A stretch of 64,000 nucleotides of DNA from positions 1 through 64,000 of the forward strand of contig NZ_JXKG01000015.1 in assembly GCF_001885735.1 (NCBI RefSeq). The letters run 5' to 3'. How positions within the stretch are numbered: position 1 is the stretch's first letter; every line of letters starts with the position of its first letter. The notes under the pieces were generated by a model. That model was not told the origin of the DNA. It searched no databases and saw nothing but the letters and a program-made list of their open reading frames with translations. Positions 16,500 through 26,578 of the stretch are shown here, one piece after another. The position numbers were made by a program, and so were the translations under genes. This stretch comes from Enterococcus canintestini (GTDB taxonomy: Bacteria; Bacillota; Bacilli; Lactobacillales; Enterococcaceae).

Positions 16500-18098
16500 A
16501 TGAGGATGTTATTGAATACCGCTATGAAAAGACGATTATATTTAATCGAATTCTTAGCTAAGCAAGAGCGCTGGTGGCCGTTAGAAGAAGCTGCAGCGCA
16601 TTTGGATTGTTCCACCAAAACATTAATAACCGACGTTAACTATATAAATGATGAGCTGGAAGAATATCTGCATATTGATATTTCAAAGGTGCGGGGGATA
16701 AAAGCACATCCTATGCAGTCAAACAAGATTAATAACATTTATCAAAATGTGATTCAAAATTCCAACGAATTCCAATTTTTAGAACAAGTCTTTTTAAATC
16801 CAGATCAAGACGCTGAATTTTGGATTAATAAATTATTTTTAAGTGAAGCTACTTTTTATCGGATGGTAAGTAGTGTGGGAAAAGCTTTAAAAAGAAGAGG
16901 ACTGACCTTGGAACGTAAGCCGTTTCGGATTACAGCCCCAGATGAACGCTGGGTGCGTTTTTTCTACCAAGCTTATTTTCTTGAAGCGTATGGTACTGCC
17001 AACTGGCCTTTTCCAATTGATAGACAGGAGTTAATTTGTTTTGTGATGCGAACTTCTACGGATTTTGATATCTTATGGGATGATCATGAAATTATTGAAC
17101 ATGCCTATCTCTTAATGGTAACGATTATTCGAGCCTCACAAGGGTTTCTCTTAAGTGAAGCAATTTACGATGAAGAGGATGATCTTTTAGATCAGCTTAT
17201 TAAAAGTAATCATAGCTATAGTGAAAAAATTGCCAGTACTCAGTATGTTCTAGTTCCTGAGTGGTATAAAGAGACGAGTCGCACGGTTTTTCATGAATAT
17301 TATACTTGGGATAATCAGCAACAAGAAATACGTATTCAAACAGCTGTGGAGCATTTTTTACAAGCTGTATCTAAAGCTGTCGATTTTCCTTTAAGCACGC
17401 GGGATGAAAAAAAGATTGTGCAACAATTAATGGGGTTATATTCTACTTATAGTTTGTATCCTTATGATCGGGAAATTTTGCACAATTATAGTCAAGAGTC
17501 CGCCCAAAATATTCAACGAATTTATCCTATTTTTTCCAAAATTGTCAGTGTAAATTTACGCGAAATCGAAAAAGATTGTAATTTTCCTTGGGTTCAAAAA
17601 ACAGAATCTGATGTTTTATGCATGCTGTTAAAAGAATGGGAGAATTTACCGCTTCAATTAGAAAGTTTGCGGCGACGGTTATCAATTTTAATTGTTAGCA
17701 ATATGGGGATTCGTCATGCAAATATGTTGCGTAGTTTGTTAAAAGGACAATATGGTGAACGGTTTAAAATTGATTTATATAAAGAGTCGCCACTTTTTGT
17801 TTCTAGCGCAGAATTAAAACTATTTGAAGAATATGACCTAGTAGTTACCAATGACTTATTAGCTGACTATCAACATAGTAATTTGATGATTGTTGATAAT
17901 TATCTGTCAGAAACAGATTGGGAAGTTTTAAATCGTCGGGTTATTACGATTCAAAAAGAAGCTTCTGATCGCTATTTGGAAAAATTAGATGCTACTGAGT
18001 TTCGTTCAGGTCGCTTTGTTTATCCAAACTATAAACACCATGAGCGAATCGCGACTTTTATTATGGATGAATCACTAAGTCAGAAAAAGGAACAATAA
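16500..18098 (+). CDS. Mga/AtxA-type helix-turn-helix transcriptional regulator
   Basis: A 532-residue regulator with the Mga layout. An N-terminal HTH (WWPLEEAAAHLDCSTKTLITDVNYINDEL, about 23-52) is followed by a second winged helix (LFLSEATFYRMVSSVGKALKRRGLTL), PRD-like helical domains, and a C-terminal EIIB-like domain (LSILIVSNMGIRHANMLRSLL...YDLVVTNDLL). In streptococci Mga controls surface proteins and links them to sugar phosphotransferase status through the PRDs. The divergent exported protein at 15083 is a natural candidate target, by inference. Confidence 0.8.
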   Translation: MRMLLNTAMKRRLYLIEFLAKQERWWPLEEAAAHLDCSTKTLITDVNYINDELEEYLHIDISKVRGIKAHPMQSNKINNIYQNVIQNSNEFQFLEQVFLNPDQDAEFWINKLFLSEATFYRMVSSVGKALKRRGLTLERKPFRITAPDERWVRFFYQAYFLEAYGTANWPFPIDRQELICFVMRTSTDFDILWDDHEIIEHAYLLMVTIIRASQGFLLSEAIYDEEDDLLDQLIKSNHSYSEKIASTQYVLVPEWYKETSRTVFHEYYTWDNQQQEIRIQTAVEHFLQAVSKAVDFPLSTRDEKKIVQQLMGLYSTYSLYPYDREILHNYSQESAQNIQRIYPIFSKIVSVNLREIEKDCNFPWVQKTESDVLCMLLKEWENLPLQLESLRRRLSILIVSNMGIRHANMLRSLLKGQYGERFKIDLYKESPLFVSSAELKLFEEYDLVVTNDLLADYQHSNLMIVDNYLSETDWEVLNRRVITIQKEASDRYLEKLDATEFRSGRFVYPNYKHHERIATFIMDESLSQKKEQ

Positions 18099-18121
18099 AT
18101 TTTTTAAAGAAAAAAGTTAGC

Positions 18122-18160
18122 AAGCACCTGCAACCGCCATTGGTTAGAAGGTGCTTTTTG
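18122..18160 (+). terminator. Intrinsic terminator of the Mga-type gene
   Basis: AAGCACCT pairs with AGGTGCTT across an 18-base loop, then TTTTTGG. Confidence 0.65.
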
Positions 18161-18189
18161 GATTATAATAAATTTAAGGAGGGGTTAAA

Positions 18190-18504
18190 TTGAAAGCAGA
18201 ACAGTGGCAAAAAATCAAAGAAAATTATGGTGAACAACGAGAATTTTTAGATGGAGTCTTTTACCGGCTACGCCTTTTACCAGAAAATAAAGCTGAAATG
18301 GCCATCATTCACTCTGGTCCGTGCGGAGAAACGATTCATGCGCCAAAAGTAACTTTTTCCCAAGAAAATTTACAACCGCTAAGTGCTTTTGATAGTTTAG
18401 CTACACCAACTATTAATTTGTCCTATGAGCAAGCACCAGAAAAAGTGAGTGAAATATTTGATTTAACGGTAGAAAAATTTTTAAATGCAAAGAATTTAGG
18501 GTGA
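18190..18504 (+). CDS. Conserved protein of unknown function, 104 aa
   Basis: A soluble 104-residue protein with TTG start after AAGGAGGGG. I do not recognise the family. The sequence has an N-terminal basic helix, a central beta-rich segment (MAIIHSGPCGETIHAPKVTF) and a C-terminal amphipathic helix. It ends four bases before the HAD phosphatase start, so the two are translated from one message, but that does not reveal its role. Confidence 0.65.
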   Translation: MKAEQWQKIKENYGEQREFLDGVFYRLRLLPENKAEMAIIHSGPCGETIHAPKVTFSQENLQPLSAFDSLATPTINLSYEQAPEKVSEIFDLTVEKFLNAKNLG

Positions 18505-18508
18505 TTTG

Positions 18509-19174
18509 ATGATTGAGATGGTAATTTTTGATATGGATGGTTTGCTAATAGATAGTGAACAAATGTACCAGCGAGGTTGGTTAAAAGTAGCAAAAAATCA
18601 CGGTATTGCCTTAACAGAAGCGGACATGAGAGGTTGGAGCGGTCAAAGTGCAAGCCAAACGATGGCTAAATTAGTGGCTCATTTTGGTTCTGCGACAATT
18701 GTCGAAGAAATGAAAGAGGAACGAGAACTTTTTATCGCCGACGAATTAGCCAATGGCGCTTTGCAATTAAAGCCTTACGCTAAAGAAACATTGGCTAAAG
18801 TAAAAGAAAAAGGTCTTTATTGCGGCCTAGCCACTTCGACATTGAAAAAAAGAGGTCAGATGTATTTAGATTATTTTGAATTGGCACCATTTTTTGATGT
18901 GGTAACATTTGGCGATGATGTCAAAGAATTAAAGCCTGATCCGGAAATTTATTTGGCAACTGCAGCAAAAGTGAACGCTTCCCCCCAACATACTATTGCG
19001 GCAGAAGATTCTCTAACTGGCGCTAAAGCAGCCATGGAGTCAGGTATGAAAGTCGTATTAGTGCCTGACCAAAGTTTACCTGCTAATCATCGGGATCCGG
19101 CAGAAATTGGTTTAACCCCTTTTTTACAAGGGAAAAGTCTAAAAGTTCTTTTGGATTTCTTAAATACATTATAA
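18509..19174 (+). CDS. HAD-superfamily phosphatase / beta-phosphoglucomutase-like hydrolase
   Basis: A 221-residue HAD enzyme, subfamily IA. Motif I VIFDMDGLLIDSE carries the Asp nucleophile, motif II is CGLATST, motif III Lys is in KELKPDPEIY, and motif IV is AAEDSLTGAKAA. The helical cap lies between about 20 and 85. Such proteins act on sugar phosphates or related small phosphates; the substrate cannot be read from sequence. I chose the ATG at 18509, five bases after AGGGTG, over a TTG at 18506. Confidence 0.85.
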   Translation: MIEMVIFDMDGLLIDSEQMYQRGWLKVAKNHGIALTEADMRGWSGQSASQTMAKLVAHFGSATIVEEMKEERELFIADELANGALQLKPYAKETLAKVKEKGLYCGLATSTLKKRGQMYLDYFELAPFFDVVTFGDDVKELKPDPEIYLATAAKVNASPQHTIAAEDSLTGAKAAMESGMKVVLVPDQSLPANHRDPAEIGLTPFLQGKSLKVLLDFLNTL

Positions 19175-19181
19175 TGGATAC

Positions 19182-19221
19182 AGCTTGTGAAACGTCTTAA
19201 TGGGTCTTCACAAGCTTTTTC
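19182..19221 (+). terminator. Intrinsic terminator
   Basis: AGCTTGTGAA pairs with TTCACAAGCT, followed by TTTT. Confidence 0.8.
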
Positions 19222-19440
19222 ATTTGCCAAAAGAACCGTATTTATTTCTATATAATGATAATTTTGATAAACTTAAAGTAATGTTTAAGATGATCGTTTC
19301 TAAAAAGAATTTGCAAGCCTTTTCTTTATGACAGATTGTCATAAGTGTCAAAAAGACAAGTCTATCATAGCTTTTTTAGATGGCAGCCAAAATTAATGCG
19401 TGGTAAAGTAATCAAGCATAAAAAAATAAAGGTGATGAAT

Positions 19441-22146
19441 ATGCAGCATATTAAAAATGTTTTTGAATTATATAAAACAGACTGGAAACGAATTTTTAAA
19501 AATCCGATGGCAACTTTTCTAATCGTTGCATTAATGATTTTACCTTCTTTATACGCTTGGTTTAACATAAAAGCCTTGTGGGATCCTTATGGTAATACTG
19601 GTGAATTGCCTATTGCAGTTTATAGTGATGATGCGGGTGCCAGTTTACAGGATAAAAAAGTAGAGATTGGCGATCAGGTGATTGATACTCTTCATAAAAA
19701 TAAACAGTTAGGTTGGCGCTTTGTCGACTCAAAAGAAGACCTAACTAAAGGTGTACGCTCTGGGAAATATTATGCCGGGATTTATTTACCAAAAGAATTT
19801 TCCCAAGATTTATTGAGCTTTACCACTGGAACAATTAAAAAGCCGACGATTGAATATTATATTAATGAAAAAATTAATGCGATTGCGCCCAAAATTACTG
19901 ACAAAGGGGCTACTAGTTTACAAGATCAGATTTCGAGTCAGTTTATTGATACCGCCAGCAATACCTTAATGAAAGTATTCAATGAAGTGGGCTATGATAT
20001 TGACACCAATCTAGTCAGCATCAATAAAGTCAAAAATTTAATTTTGACGACAAATGATAACCTCGATCAAATTGAAGGTTACACAAAAGAAGTTGTGGCT
20101 TTAAAAGGAAAAATGCCGGAAATTAAAGAAAAACTGAATAAAGCCAATCAATTTATTGATTATCTGCCCCAAGTCGATGAAATGGGGGACAAATTAGTCA
20201 GTTTAAATGATAAAATGCCGCAATTGAAAAAAGAAGCAGCCATTATTTTGGACTTGCAAGCTAAGATTCCAGAAATTCAAAATGCCGGTAAACAATTAGC
20301 CATGGTGGATGGCGATTTTGAAAATATCAAGAGTACCATGGATGCAGGGATTAAAGATGCCAAACAAGGCTTAACCATTATCGAACAAGTTCAAGGGATT
20401 TTGCCAGATATTCAAAAATTAGGCAATCAAGCACAAGAATTTGCGAATACGACAAAAGAAGGCGCCGAAGAACTACAAAAGGCGATTCCTAATATTACCC
20501 AAAGTGTTAACATGATTTTAAATAATTTGCAGTTTATTCATACGGAATTAAATAGTGCATTAGAAGATGTCTCTACAGCTTTAAAAGATAATCAGTTATC
20601 CACTGAAGAAAAAAAGGCAATCGACAAAACGCTTCAAGATTTTGTTAGCCATTTGAATACACAGCAGACAATTATTCAAAATCTGATTGACTTTATCAAT
20701 AAGTTACCCAATGCCAGTGATAGTCAAATTTTACAAGATTTAGTCAGTCGCTTAAATAATGCCAAAACGCTGATTAGTGGTTTAGCGACTCGGATTACCA
20801 CATTAAATGGCTATATTCAAGCCGGGGATGTCAATGCAGCGCTTAACTTTATCAAACAAGTCCAAGATATAGGCGATGAAGTGAATAATGTTTTAAGTGG
20901 TATTGATGCAACTAAGATTTCCAGCGAAATTTCAAAAGGTTTGACCCAATTAATTAATACTATTAATACCGCTGATGGGTTGCTAACAAAAGCCCAACAT
21001 ATTGATTTTCAATCACTATTGTCTTCAACTAAGACGACAATCACAAACGCGGTTACTATTTTAGAAAAGTATCAAAAAGAAATGCCAGCAATTGGCAAAG
21101 AGTTGCATGACGCAAATGTGATGTTAAATGGACATATGAATGCGATTGTTTCTGGTATTAATAAAGGTGCCGATTTATATAAAAATGATTTGCCGGAAGT
21201 CGAGAAAAAATTGGCTTTAGCAGTCGACTTTTATGAAAAAGATTGGCCTGGAATTAAAAAAGATTTGACCAGTACGATGGGAATGGTGAATGAAAAATTA
21301 CCAGAAGTTGAAAAAGCATTAGACGTGGCCACAGATTTGATTCAAAATAACTGGCCATCGCTAAGAACTGGAATTGAAAAAGCCGCAGCTGCCATTAAAA
21401 AAGGTGAAGAAACTGCGGATCTTGGTGAAATTATTAAATTGTTGAAATTAGATGCCAATAAAGAAAGTGAATTTTTCACCAATCCAGTTGCTCTAAAAAC
21501 CAATCAAATGTACCCGATGGCAAACAATGGTTCTGCCAGCACGCCTTTTTATACAGCGCTATGTTTATGGGTTGGGGCATTACTTTTATCTAGTGTAGCT
21601 GCGACAGATGTTTACATTGAAGATAAAAACAAAGGTCGTTTTTCAAAACGAGAAACTTTTGTTGCGCGGATGCTAACTTTCTTAACCGAAGGAGTAGGGC
21701 AAGCACTAATCGTAACCTTAGGAAATTACTTCTTATTAGGAGTCGATGTGAAACAACCTGTTTATGCCGTCTTATTTGGCTTATTAGTCGGCTTAGCCTT
21801 TATGATGATCGTTTACGTTTTAGCAGCGCTATTTGGGAATATTGGTAAAGGGATTGCAATTATAATCTTGGTGCTCTCAATTTCTGGGGGTGGGGGGAAC
21901 TATCCAATTCAAGTTTCAGGGAAGTTCTTCCAAATGATTAATCCGTTGTTACCATTTACCCATGCGGTTGATTTGTTACGTGAGTCAGCCGGTGGTATTT
22001 ACTGGCCAAACGCGTGGCCAAATATTTTCATTTTGTTAGGGTTGTTTATCTTCTTTGGGGTAGTCGGGACAATTGTCTATCCATACTTAGAAGGTGCAAC
22101 TAAAAAACTCGGAAATATGACTAAAGAAAGTCATTTCTTCCATTGA
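19441..22146 (+). CDS. YhgE/Pip family membrane protein
   Basis: A 901-residue membrane protein. An N-terminal helix ([21 protein letters not shown]) is followed by the ABC-2-like extracytoplasmic region and a very long coiled-coil stretch rich in repeated helices (about 190-680, e.g. the [16 protein letters not shown] type). Five or six C-terminal helices belong to the ABC-2/YhgE permease domain. The prototype Pip of Lactococcus is needed for infection by c2-type phages; related proteins secrete T7SS-like or heme/antibiotic cargo, so the function is open. The ATG at 19441 is six bases after AAAGGTG; longer frames upstream lack a ribosome site. Confidence 0.85.
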   Translation: MQHIKNVFELYKTDWKRIFKNPMATFLIVALMILPSLYAWFNIKALWDPYGNTGELPIAVYSDDAGASLQDKKVEIGDQVIDTLHKNKQLGWRFVDSKEDLTKGVRSGKYYAGIYLPKEFSQDLLSFTTGTIKKPTIEYYINEKINAIAPKITDKGATSLQDQISSQFIDTASNTLMKVFNEVGYDIDTNLVSINKVKNLILTTNDNLDQIEGYTKEVVALKGKMPEIKEKLNKANQFIDYLPQVDEMGDKLVSLNDKMPQLKKEAAIILDLQAKIPEIQNAGKQLAMVDGDFENIKSTMDAGIKDAKQGLTIIEQVQGILPDIQKLGNQAQEFANTTKEGAEELQKAIPNITQSVNMILNNLQFIHTELNSALEDVSTALKDNQLSTEEKKAIDKTLQDFVSHLNTQQTIIQNLIDFINKLPNASDSQILQDLVSRLNNAKTLISGLATRITTLNGYIQAGDVNAALNFIKQVQDIGDEVNNVLSGIDATKISSEISKGLTQLINTINTADGLLTKAQHIDFQSLLSSTKTTITNAVTILEKYQKEMPAIGKELHDANVMLNGHMNAIVSGINKGADLYKNDLPEVEKKLALAVDFYEKDWPGIKKDLTSTMGMVNEKLPEVEKALDVATDLIQNNWPSLRTGIEKAAAAIKKGEETADLGEIIKLLKLDANKESEFFTNPVALKTNQMYPMANNGSASTPFYTALCLWVGALLLSSVAATDVYIEDKNKGRFSKRETFVARMLTFLTEGVGQALIVTLGNYFLLGVDVKQPVYAVLFGLLVGLAFMMIVYVLAALFGNIGKGIAIIILVLSISGGGGNYPIQVSGKFFQMINPLLPFTHAVDLLRESAGGIYWPNAWPNIFILLGLFIFFGVVGTIVYPYLEGATKKLGNMTKESHFFH

Positions 22147-22160
22147 TGTGTCACAAGGAA

Positions 22161-22197
22161 AAAAGAAGGCAAATTATTATAATTTGTCTTCTTTTTC
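22161..22197 (+). terminator. Intrinsic terminator
   Basis: AAGAAG-CAAATT pairs with AATTTG-CTTCTT, then a T run. Confidence 0.8.
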
Positions 22198-22284
22198 AGT
22201 TTTTCGATAAAACGCTTACTCTGTTGTAAAACGTGGACTTCTGAGGGGAGAAAAAAACAGAAAATTTTTAACTGAAATTTTCAT

Positions 22285-22313
22285 TGACTTTTTCAAAAGA
22301 GAGGCGTAGCATA
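22285..22313 (+). promoter_or_regulatory. Probable sigma-A promoter of the KimA-type gene
   Basis: TTGACT (22285-22290), 17-base spacer, TAGCAT (22308-22313), about 100 bases before the start codon. I do not see the conserved core of a c-di-AMP (ydaO) riboswitch in the leader. Confidence 0.5.
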
Positions 22314-22413
22314 CACTCTTGATTGCAGCAATTATTTTTATTTTTAGGGTTGTTACAAAACCACCATTAACGAACTTGTGAAAGTAAATTATTTCGTAAA
22401 GGAGTAAGGAAAA

Positions 22414-24240
22414 GTGAATTATTTAAAACGGCTGTTAGTGGGACGGCCTTTAAAATCAGCGGAAAATGATGAGCAAAAATTAACGCGTTTTGCAGCGTTA
22501 GCGTTATTGTCTTCTGATGCGTTATCCTCCATTGCATACGGAACTGAGCAAATTGTAGTTGTATTAGTAGCATTATCTACGGCTGCTATTTGGTATTCAT
22601 TACCAATTGCTGCTTTTGTGATTATTTTGTTAGTTTCTTTAACCTTATCGTATCGGCAAATTATTCATGCTTATCCCCATGGCGGTGGAGCCTATGTAGT
22701 TAGTAGTGAGAATTTAGGGCGAAATGCAGGACTGATTGCCGGTGGTTCATTGTTAATTGACTATATGTTAACCGTTGCTGTATCGGTTTCTGCTGGGGCT
22801 GAAGCCATTACTTCTGCTGTTCCAGCCTTGTATGGGCATCAAGTGGCAATTTCAATTTTTATTGTCTTAATAATTATGATGATGAATTTACGGGGCTTAA
22901 GAGAATCCGCTAGTTTTTTGATGGTGCCAGTTTACACATTTATTGCAGTGATTACGATTTTAATTGCAGTTGGGTTATTTAAAATTGTAACAGGTGCACA
23001 ACCGCTGCATGCTACGGCTTTACCTGGGGCAGTCGTTCCTGGCATTTCGCTAGCATTAATTTTACGTGCTTTTTCTTCCGGTTCTTCCTCATTGACTGGG
23101 GTAGAAGCGATTAGTAACGCGGTACCGTTTTTTAAAAAGCCACGGGCAAAAAATGCTGCTGCGACTTTAGCGATTATGGCGAGTATTTTAGGTTTCTTCT
23201 TTGTCGGCATTACCTTTATTAACTATTGGTATGGGATTGTGCCAAAAACAGAAGTAACAGTTTTATCTCAAATTGGTGAAGCTGTTTTTGGGCATGGTAT
23301 TATGTATTATGCTTTACAATTTAGTACTGCTTTAATTTTAGCGGTTGCGGCCAATACGGGTTTTTCTGCTTTTCCAGTTTTAGCTTATAACTTAGCTAAA
23401 GATAAATTTATGCCCCACATGTATCAAGATCGAGGCGACCGTTTAGGTTATTCTAATGGGATTATTACTTTAGCGGCAGGTTCAATTGTTTTATTGATTA
23501 TTTTCCAAGGTTCAACTGAGCGCTTAATTCCACTTTATTCGATTGGGGTATTTATTCCTTTTGCATTGTCACAAACCGGCATGGTCCGTCATTGGCAAAA
23601 ACAAGGTAGTGGTTGGCTAAAAAAATCAATCGCAAATATCGTCGGAGCGTTGATCTCTTATGCGATTATCGCCATCTTATTTGCGTATCGACTTGGTGAT
23701 ATTTGGCCATTCTTTATCATTATGCCAGTATTACTCTTTATTTTTTACAAAATACATGATCATTACCGCAAAGTTGCTGAACAACTACGACTAATGGAGG
23801 CAGATGCAAAACTTCATACGTATGATGGCAATACTGTGATTGTTTTAGTCGGTAATGTTACTCGGGTCAATGTCGGGGCTTTAAATTATGCGCAATCGAT
23901 TGGTGATTACGTAGTAGCGATGCATGTTTCTTTAGATGAAGATATCAAAAAAGAAAAAGAAATCGAAGCTGAATTTAAACAAAATTTCCCAGATGTGCGT
24001 TTTTCTGTGGTTCATTCTTCTTACCGTTCGATTGAAAATCCGATTATCCGGTATGTCGATTTAGTTAGTAAAAATGCTATGAAACATAACTATACGACTA
24101 CAGTTATCATTCCCCAATTTGTGCCACGGAGACGTTGGCAAAATATTTTGCACAACCAAACGAGTTTGCGGTTGCGAATGCGTTTATCTTGGCGTCAAAA
24201 TATTGTCGTTGGAACTTATAGTTATCACTTGAAGAAATAA
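22414..24240 (+). CDS. kimA: APC-superfamily potassium importer, KimA (YdaO) type
   Basis: A 608-residue transporter with about twelve transmembrane helices and a C-terminal cytosolic domain of about 150 residues. Its N-terminal half carries the KimA hallmarks (SSDALSSIAYGTEQI, YPHGGGAYVVSSENLG, LIDYMLTVAVSVSAGAEAI). Bacillus KimA (607 residues) is a high-affinity proton-coupled K+ importer inhibited by c-di-AMP. Annotation as a generic amino-acid permease is the usual alternative. GTG start after AAAGGAG. Monocistronic, between its own promoter and a terminator. Confidence 0.82.
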   Translation: MNYLKRLLVGRPLKSAENDEQKLTRFAALALLSSDALSSIAYGTEQIVVVLVALSTAAIWYSLPIAAFVIILLVSLTLSYRQIIHAYPHGGGAYVVSSENLGRNAGLIAGGSLLIDYMLTVAVSVSAGAEAITSAVPALYGHQVAISIFIVLIIMMMNLRGLRESASFLMVPVYTFIAVITILIAVGLFKIVTGAQPLHATALPGAVVPGISLALILRAFSSGSSSLTGVEAISNAVPFFKKPRAKNAAATLAIMASILGFFFVGITFINYWYGIVPKTEVTVLSQIGEAVFGHGIMYYALQFSTALILAVAANTGFSAFPVLAYNLAKDKFMPHMYQDRGDRLGYSNGIITLAAGSIVLLIIFQGSTERLIPLYSIGVFIPFALSQTGMVRHWQKQGSGWLKKSIANIVGALISYAIIAILFAYRLGDIWPFFIIMPVLLFIFYKIHDHYRKVAEQLRLMEADAKLHTYDGNTVIVLVGNVTRVNVGALNYAQSIGDYVVAMHVSLDEDIKKEKEIEAEFKQNFPDVRFSVVHSSYRSIENPIIRYVDLVSKNAMKHNYTTTVIIPQFVPRRRWQNILHNQTSLRLRMRLSWRQNIVVGTYSYHLKK

Positions 24241-24254
24241 AAAAGACAAAAAAA

Positions 24255-24291
24255 GAAGGAGTTGTGACAAAAGTCTTGTTACATCTCCTTT
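24255..24291 (+). terminator. Intrinsic terminator with GTGACA core
   Basis: AAGGAG-TGT-ACAA pairs with TTGT-ACA-CTCCTT around an AAGTC loop. Related to the terminators at 6381 and 33394. Confidence 0.7.
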
Positions 24292-24300
24292 ACGCAATTA

Positions 24301-24339
24301 AAGGCTATGACAAAATCAGTTTCTGTCATAGCCTTTTTT
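24301..24339. terminator. Bidirectional terminator between kimA and opuC
   Basis: GGCTATGACA pairs with TGTCATAGCC, followed by TTTTTTT on the + strand. Read leftward it is followed by TTTAATT and closes the opuC operon. Confidence 0.75.
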
Positions 24340-24349
24340 TCAATTCCAT

Positions 24350-25018
24350 TTATTTAGATGTTTTGCCAGCTGGATCTAAACGATGTTCTACCATACCTAA
24401 AATCCAGTCTGTGATAATTGCCATTAAGGCTGTCGGTAAAGCACCTGCTAAAATAATTGAGGCACCATCTGTGGCATTTGTGCCTCGAATAATAATATCA
24501 CCAAGACCACCAGCACCGACAAAGGCACCGATTGCGGTAATACCGATTGCAACGACTAAAGCGTTACGAATACCTGCCATAATAACAGAAATTGAAAGTG
24601 GTAATTCAATGAGATAAAGTCTTTGCCAGCTTGTCATGCCCATACCTTTACCAACATCTAAAGCATTTTTATCCACTTGCTTCATACCGGTATACGTATT
24701 TTTGACAATTGGTAAAATCGAATAAAGAAAAACAGTCACGATTACCACATTCACCCCTAAGCCTAGACCAATCATTAAAATGGATAACATCGCCAGTTGC
24801 GGAACTGTTTGAATGACGTTGGCAATCCGAATGACCCAATCAGCTAATTTGTGTCGTTTGGAAATTAAAATCCCTAATGGAATAGCGACAATCGCTGCTA
24901 GGAGTACACCATAAATCGAAATTAAGAAGTGGCGTAAAAATTGACTGAAAACGTAGCTGCCGTTTTCTTTAAAGTAATAAACAAATTGTTCGGCTAAATT
25001 CATATTTTGCAGATTCAT
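24350..25018 (-). CDS. opuCD: Osmoprotectant ABC transporter permease OpuCD
   Basis: A 222-residue permease with about six helices and the BPD inner-membrane motif (VGKGMGMTSWQRLYLIELPLSISVIMAGIR), which docks on the ATPase. Last gene of the leftward opuCA-CB-CC-CD operon that imports glycine betaine, carnitine or choline under osmotic stress. It starts four bases after the opuCC stop, with a GAAGGGAAG site. Confidence 0.92.
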   Translation of the reverse strand: MNLQNMNLAEQFVYYFKENGSYVFSQFLRHFLISIYGVLLAAIVAIPLGILISKRHKLADWVIRIANVIQTVPQLAMLSILMIGLGLGVNVVIVTVFLYSILPIVKNTYTGMKQVDKNALDVGKGMGMTSWQRLYLIELPLSISVIMAGIRNALVVAIGITAIGAFVGAGGLGDIIIRGTNATDGASIILAGALPTALMAIITDWILGMVEHRLDPAGKTSK

Positions 25019-25022
25019 CTAC

Positions 25023-25940
25023 TCACTTCCCTTCGAAATAGTGGTTGTCTTTAAGGAATTTTTCTGCAACGACAGAAGGTTCGACTAAATTATTATCAGC
25101 CTCGTAATTTAGCTTTTGCATTTGTGGGGTATCAATGACACCCTCTAAACGTCCTAATGCAGTTTGTAAATCGGGATATTTTTTTAATAAAGCATTATCG
25201 GCAATAGCGGCTGCATCATAAGGTGGGAAGAATTTTAAGTCATCTTCTAACATCACCAAATCATAACTACCAATCCGGCCGTCTGTTGAGTAACCTAAAA
25301 CAATATCCATTTTCCCTGCAGCTACGGCATCATAAACTAATCCAATTTGCATTGGTAAAATGTTTTTAAACGAAAAACCATACTCTTTTTGGAAACCGTC
25401 ATAGCCATCACCTTTACGGTTAATCCACGAAGTATCAACGCCTGCGACTAATTCATCACTAACGTTTTTCAAATCGCTAATTTTTTTCAAATGATATTTT
25501 TCAGCAGTATCTTTTCGGACTAAAAAAGTATAGGTGTTGTCAAAGCCATACGATTTAAACCATGTTTGTTGATAGCGTTTGTTGAATTCTGATTTTACAA
25601 TTTTAAAAGCTTCAGCAGGGTCTTTTACCGGCTCCATGCCTAACGTTGCGGTTAAATCCGTCCCAGTATAACGAGCAGCCGAAATTTGAGCGTCACCATT
25701 AATCATGGCTTGGTTATTAATCGTGGTGGTGGCCAAATTATTAATAATTGTCGTATTTAAATCAGTATAATGTTCAATCATCCCAGCTACGATACTTGCT
25801 AAAATTTGAGCTTCAGAGGTAATACCACCAGTAATTGCGACGGTGTTTTCACTGCTAGAAGAAGCAAGGCCCGGAAAAGAACAGCCGGCTAGTAAGACAG
25901 TAGTCATAAGAGTGAGGAAGAGTGTCTTTAGTTTTTTCAT
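25023..25940 (-). CDS. opuCC: Osmoprotectant-binding lipoprotein OpuCC
   Basis: A 305-residue substrate-binding protein of the OpuAC/ProX family. A signal peptide with lipobox (LLAGC, Cys about 20) indicates lipid anchoring on the outer face of the membrane. Two periplasmic-binding lobes follow, with the typical VAITGGITSEAQILASIVAGMIEHYTDL and GYSTDGRIGSYDLVMLEDDLKFFPPYDAA segments. Its ATG shares one base with the opuCB stop (TAATG), giving translational coupling. Confidence 0.92.
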   Translation of the reverse strand: MKKLKTLFLTLMTTVLLAGCSFPGLASSSSENTVAITGGITSEAQILASIVAGMIEHYTDLNTTIINNLATTTINNQAMINGDAQISAARYTGTDLTATLGMEPVKDPAEAFKIVKSEFNKRYQQTWFKSYGFDNTYTFLVRKDTAEKYHLKKISDLKNVSDELVAGVDTSWINRKGDGYDGFQKEYGFSFKNILPMQIGLVYDAVAAGKMDIVLGYSTDGRIGSYDLVMLEDDLKFFPPYDAAAIADNALLKKYPDLQTALGRLEGVIDTPQMQKLNYEADNNLVEPSVVAEKFLKDNHYFEGK

Positions 25941-26575
25941 TAATCCGTCCCCCTTAATGCTTTGGGTGTTAAATAGTTTTCCAATAATCCTAAAAGGAAA
26001 TCACTTAGTAAAGCTAATAAAGTAACAGGAATTGTCCCAGCGAAGATTAAATCAGGTTGATAGTTATTTAAACCGCTGAAAATCAAGTCCCCTAAGCCAC
26101 CAGCGCCAATATAAGAAGCAAGAGTTGCCCAAGCGATGACGTAAACAGAAGCTAAGCGGATTCCCGCCATAATGGTTGGCATTGCAATTGGTAGCTCAAC
26201 GCTAAAGATTGATTGTAAATTCGTCATCCCCATACCTCGGGCTACATCCAAGTAATTGCCATCAACATTTTTCATTCCAATATAAGTATTACGTAAAATT
26301 GGTAATAGTGAATAGATGAATAATGCGATAATCGCAGGTACTTTACCAACACCAAAAATCGGAATCATTAATGCTAAAAGCGCCAGTGAAGGAATAGTCT
26401 GTAGTGCGCTGGTGACAGTAATGACAATATTTGCCACTTTTTTAAAACGTGTTAATAAAACCCCCAGTGGCACCGCAATCACAATTCCCAATATTAAAGC
26501 AAAAAAGGAAATATAAATATGCTCAAAACTTTTATTTAAAATCTCTGAACCGTGTTTTGCAAAAAAATCAGCCAT
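25940..26575 (-). CDS. opuCB: Osmoprotectant ABC transporter permease OpuCB
   Basis: A 211-residue permease, about six helices, with the EAA-type loop ([30 protein letters not shown]). It is homologous to OpuCD, as expected for the paired permeases of this system. It begins three bases after the opuCA stop. Confidence 0.92.
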   Translation of the reverse strand: MADFFAKHGSEILNKSFEHIYISFFALILGIVIAVPLGVLLTRFKKVANIVITVTSALQTIPSLALLALMIPIFGVGKVPAIIALFIYSLLPILRNTYIGMKNVDGNYLDVARGMGMTNLQSIFSVELPIAMPTIMAGIRLASVYVIAWATLASYIGAGGLGDLIFSGLNNYQPDLIFAGTIPVTLLALLSDFLLGLLENYLTPKALRGTD

Positions 26576-26578
26576 GCT

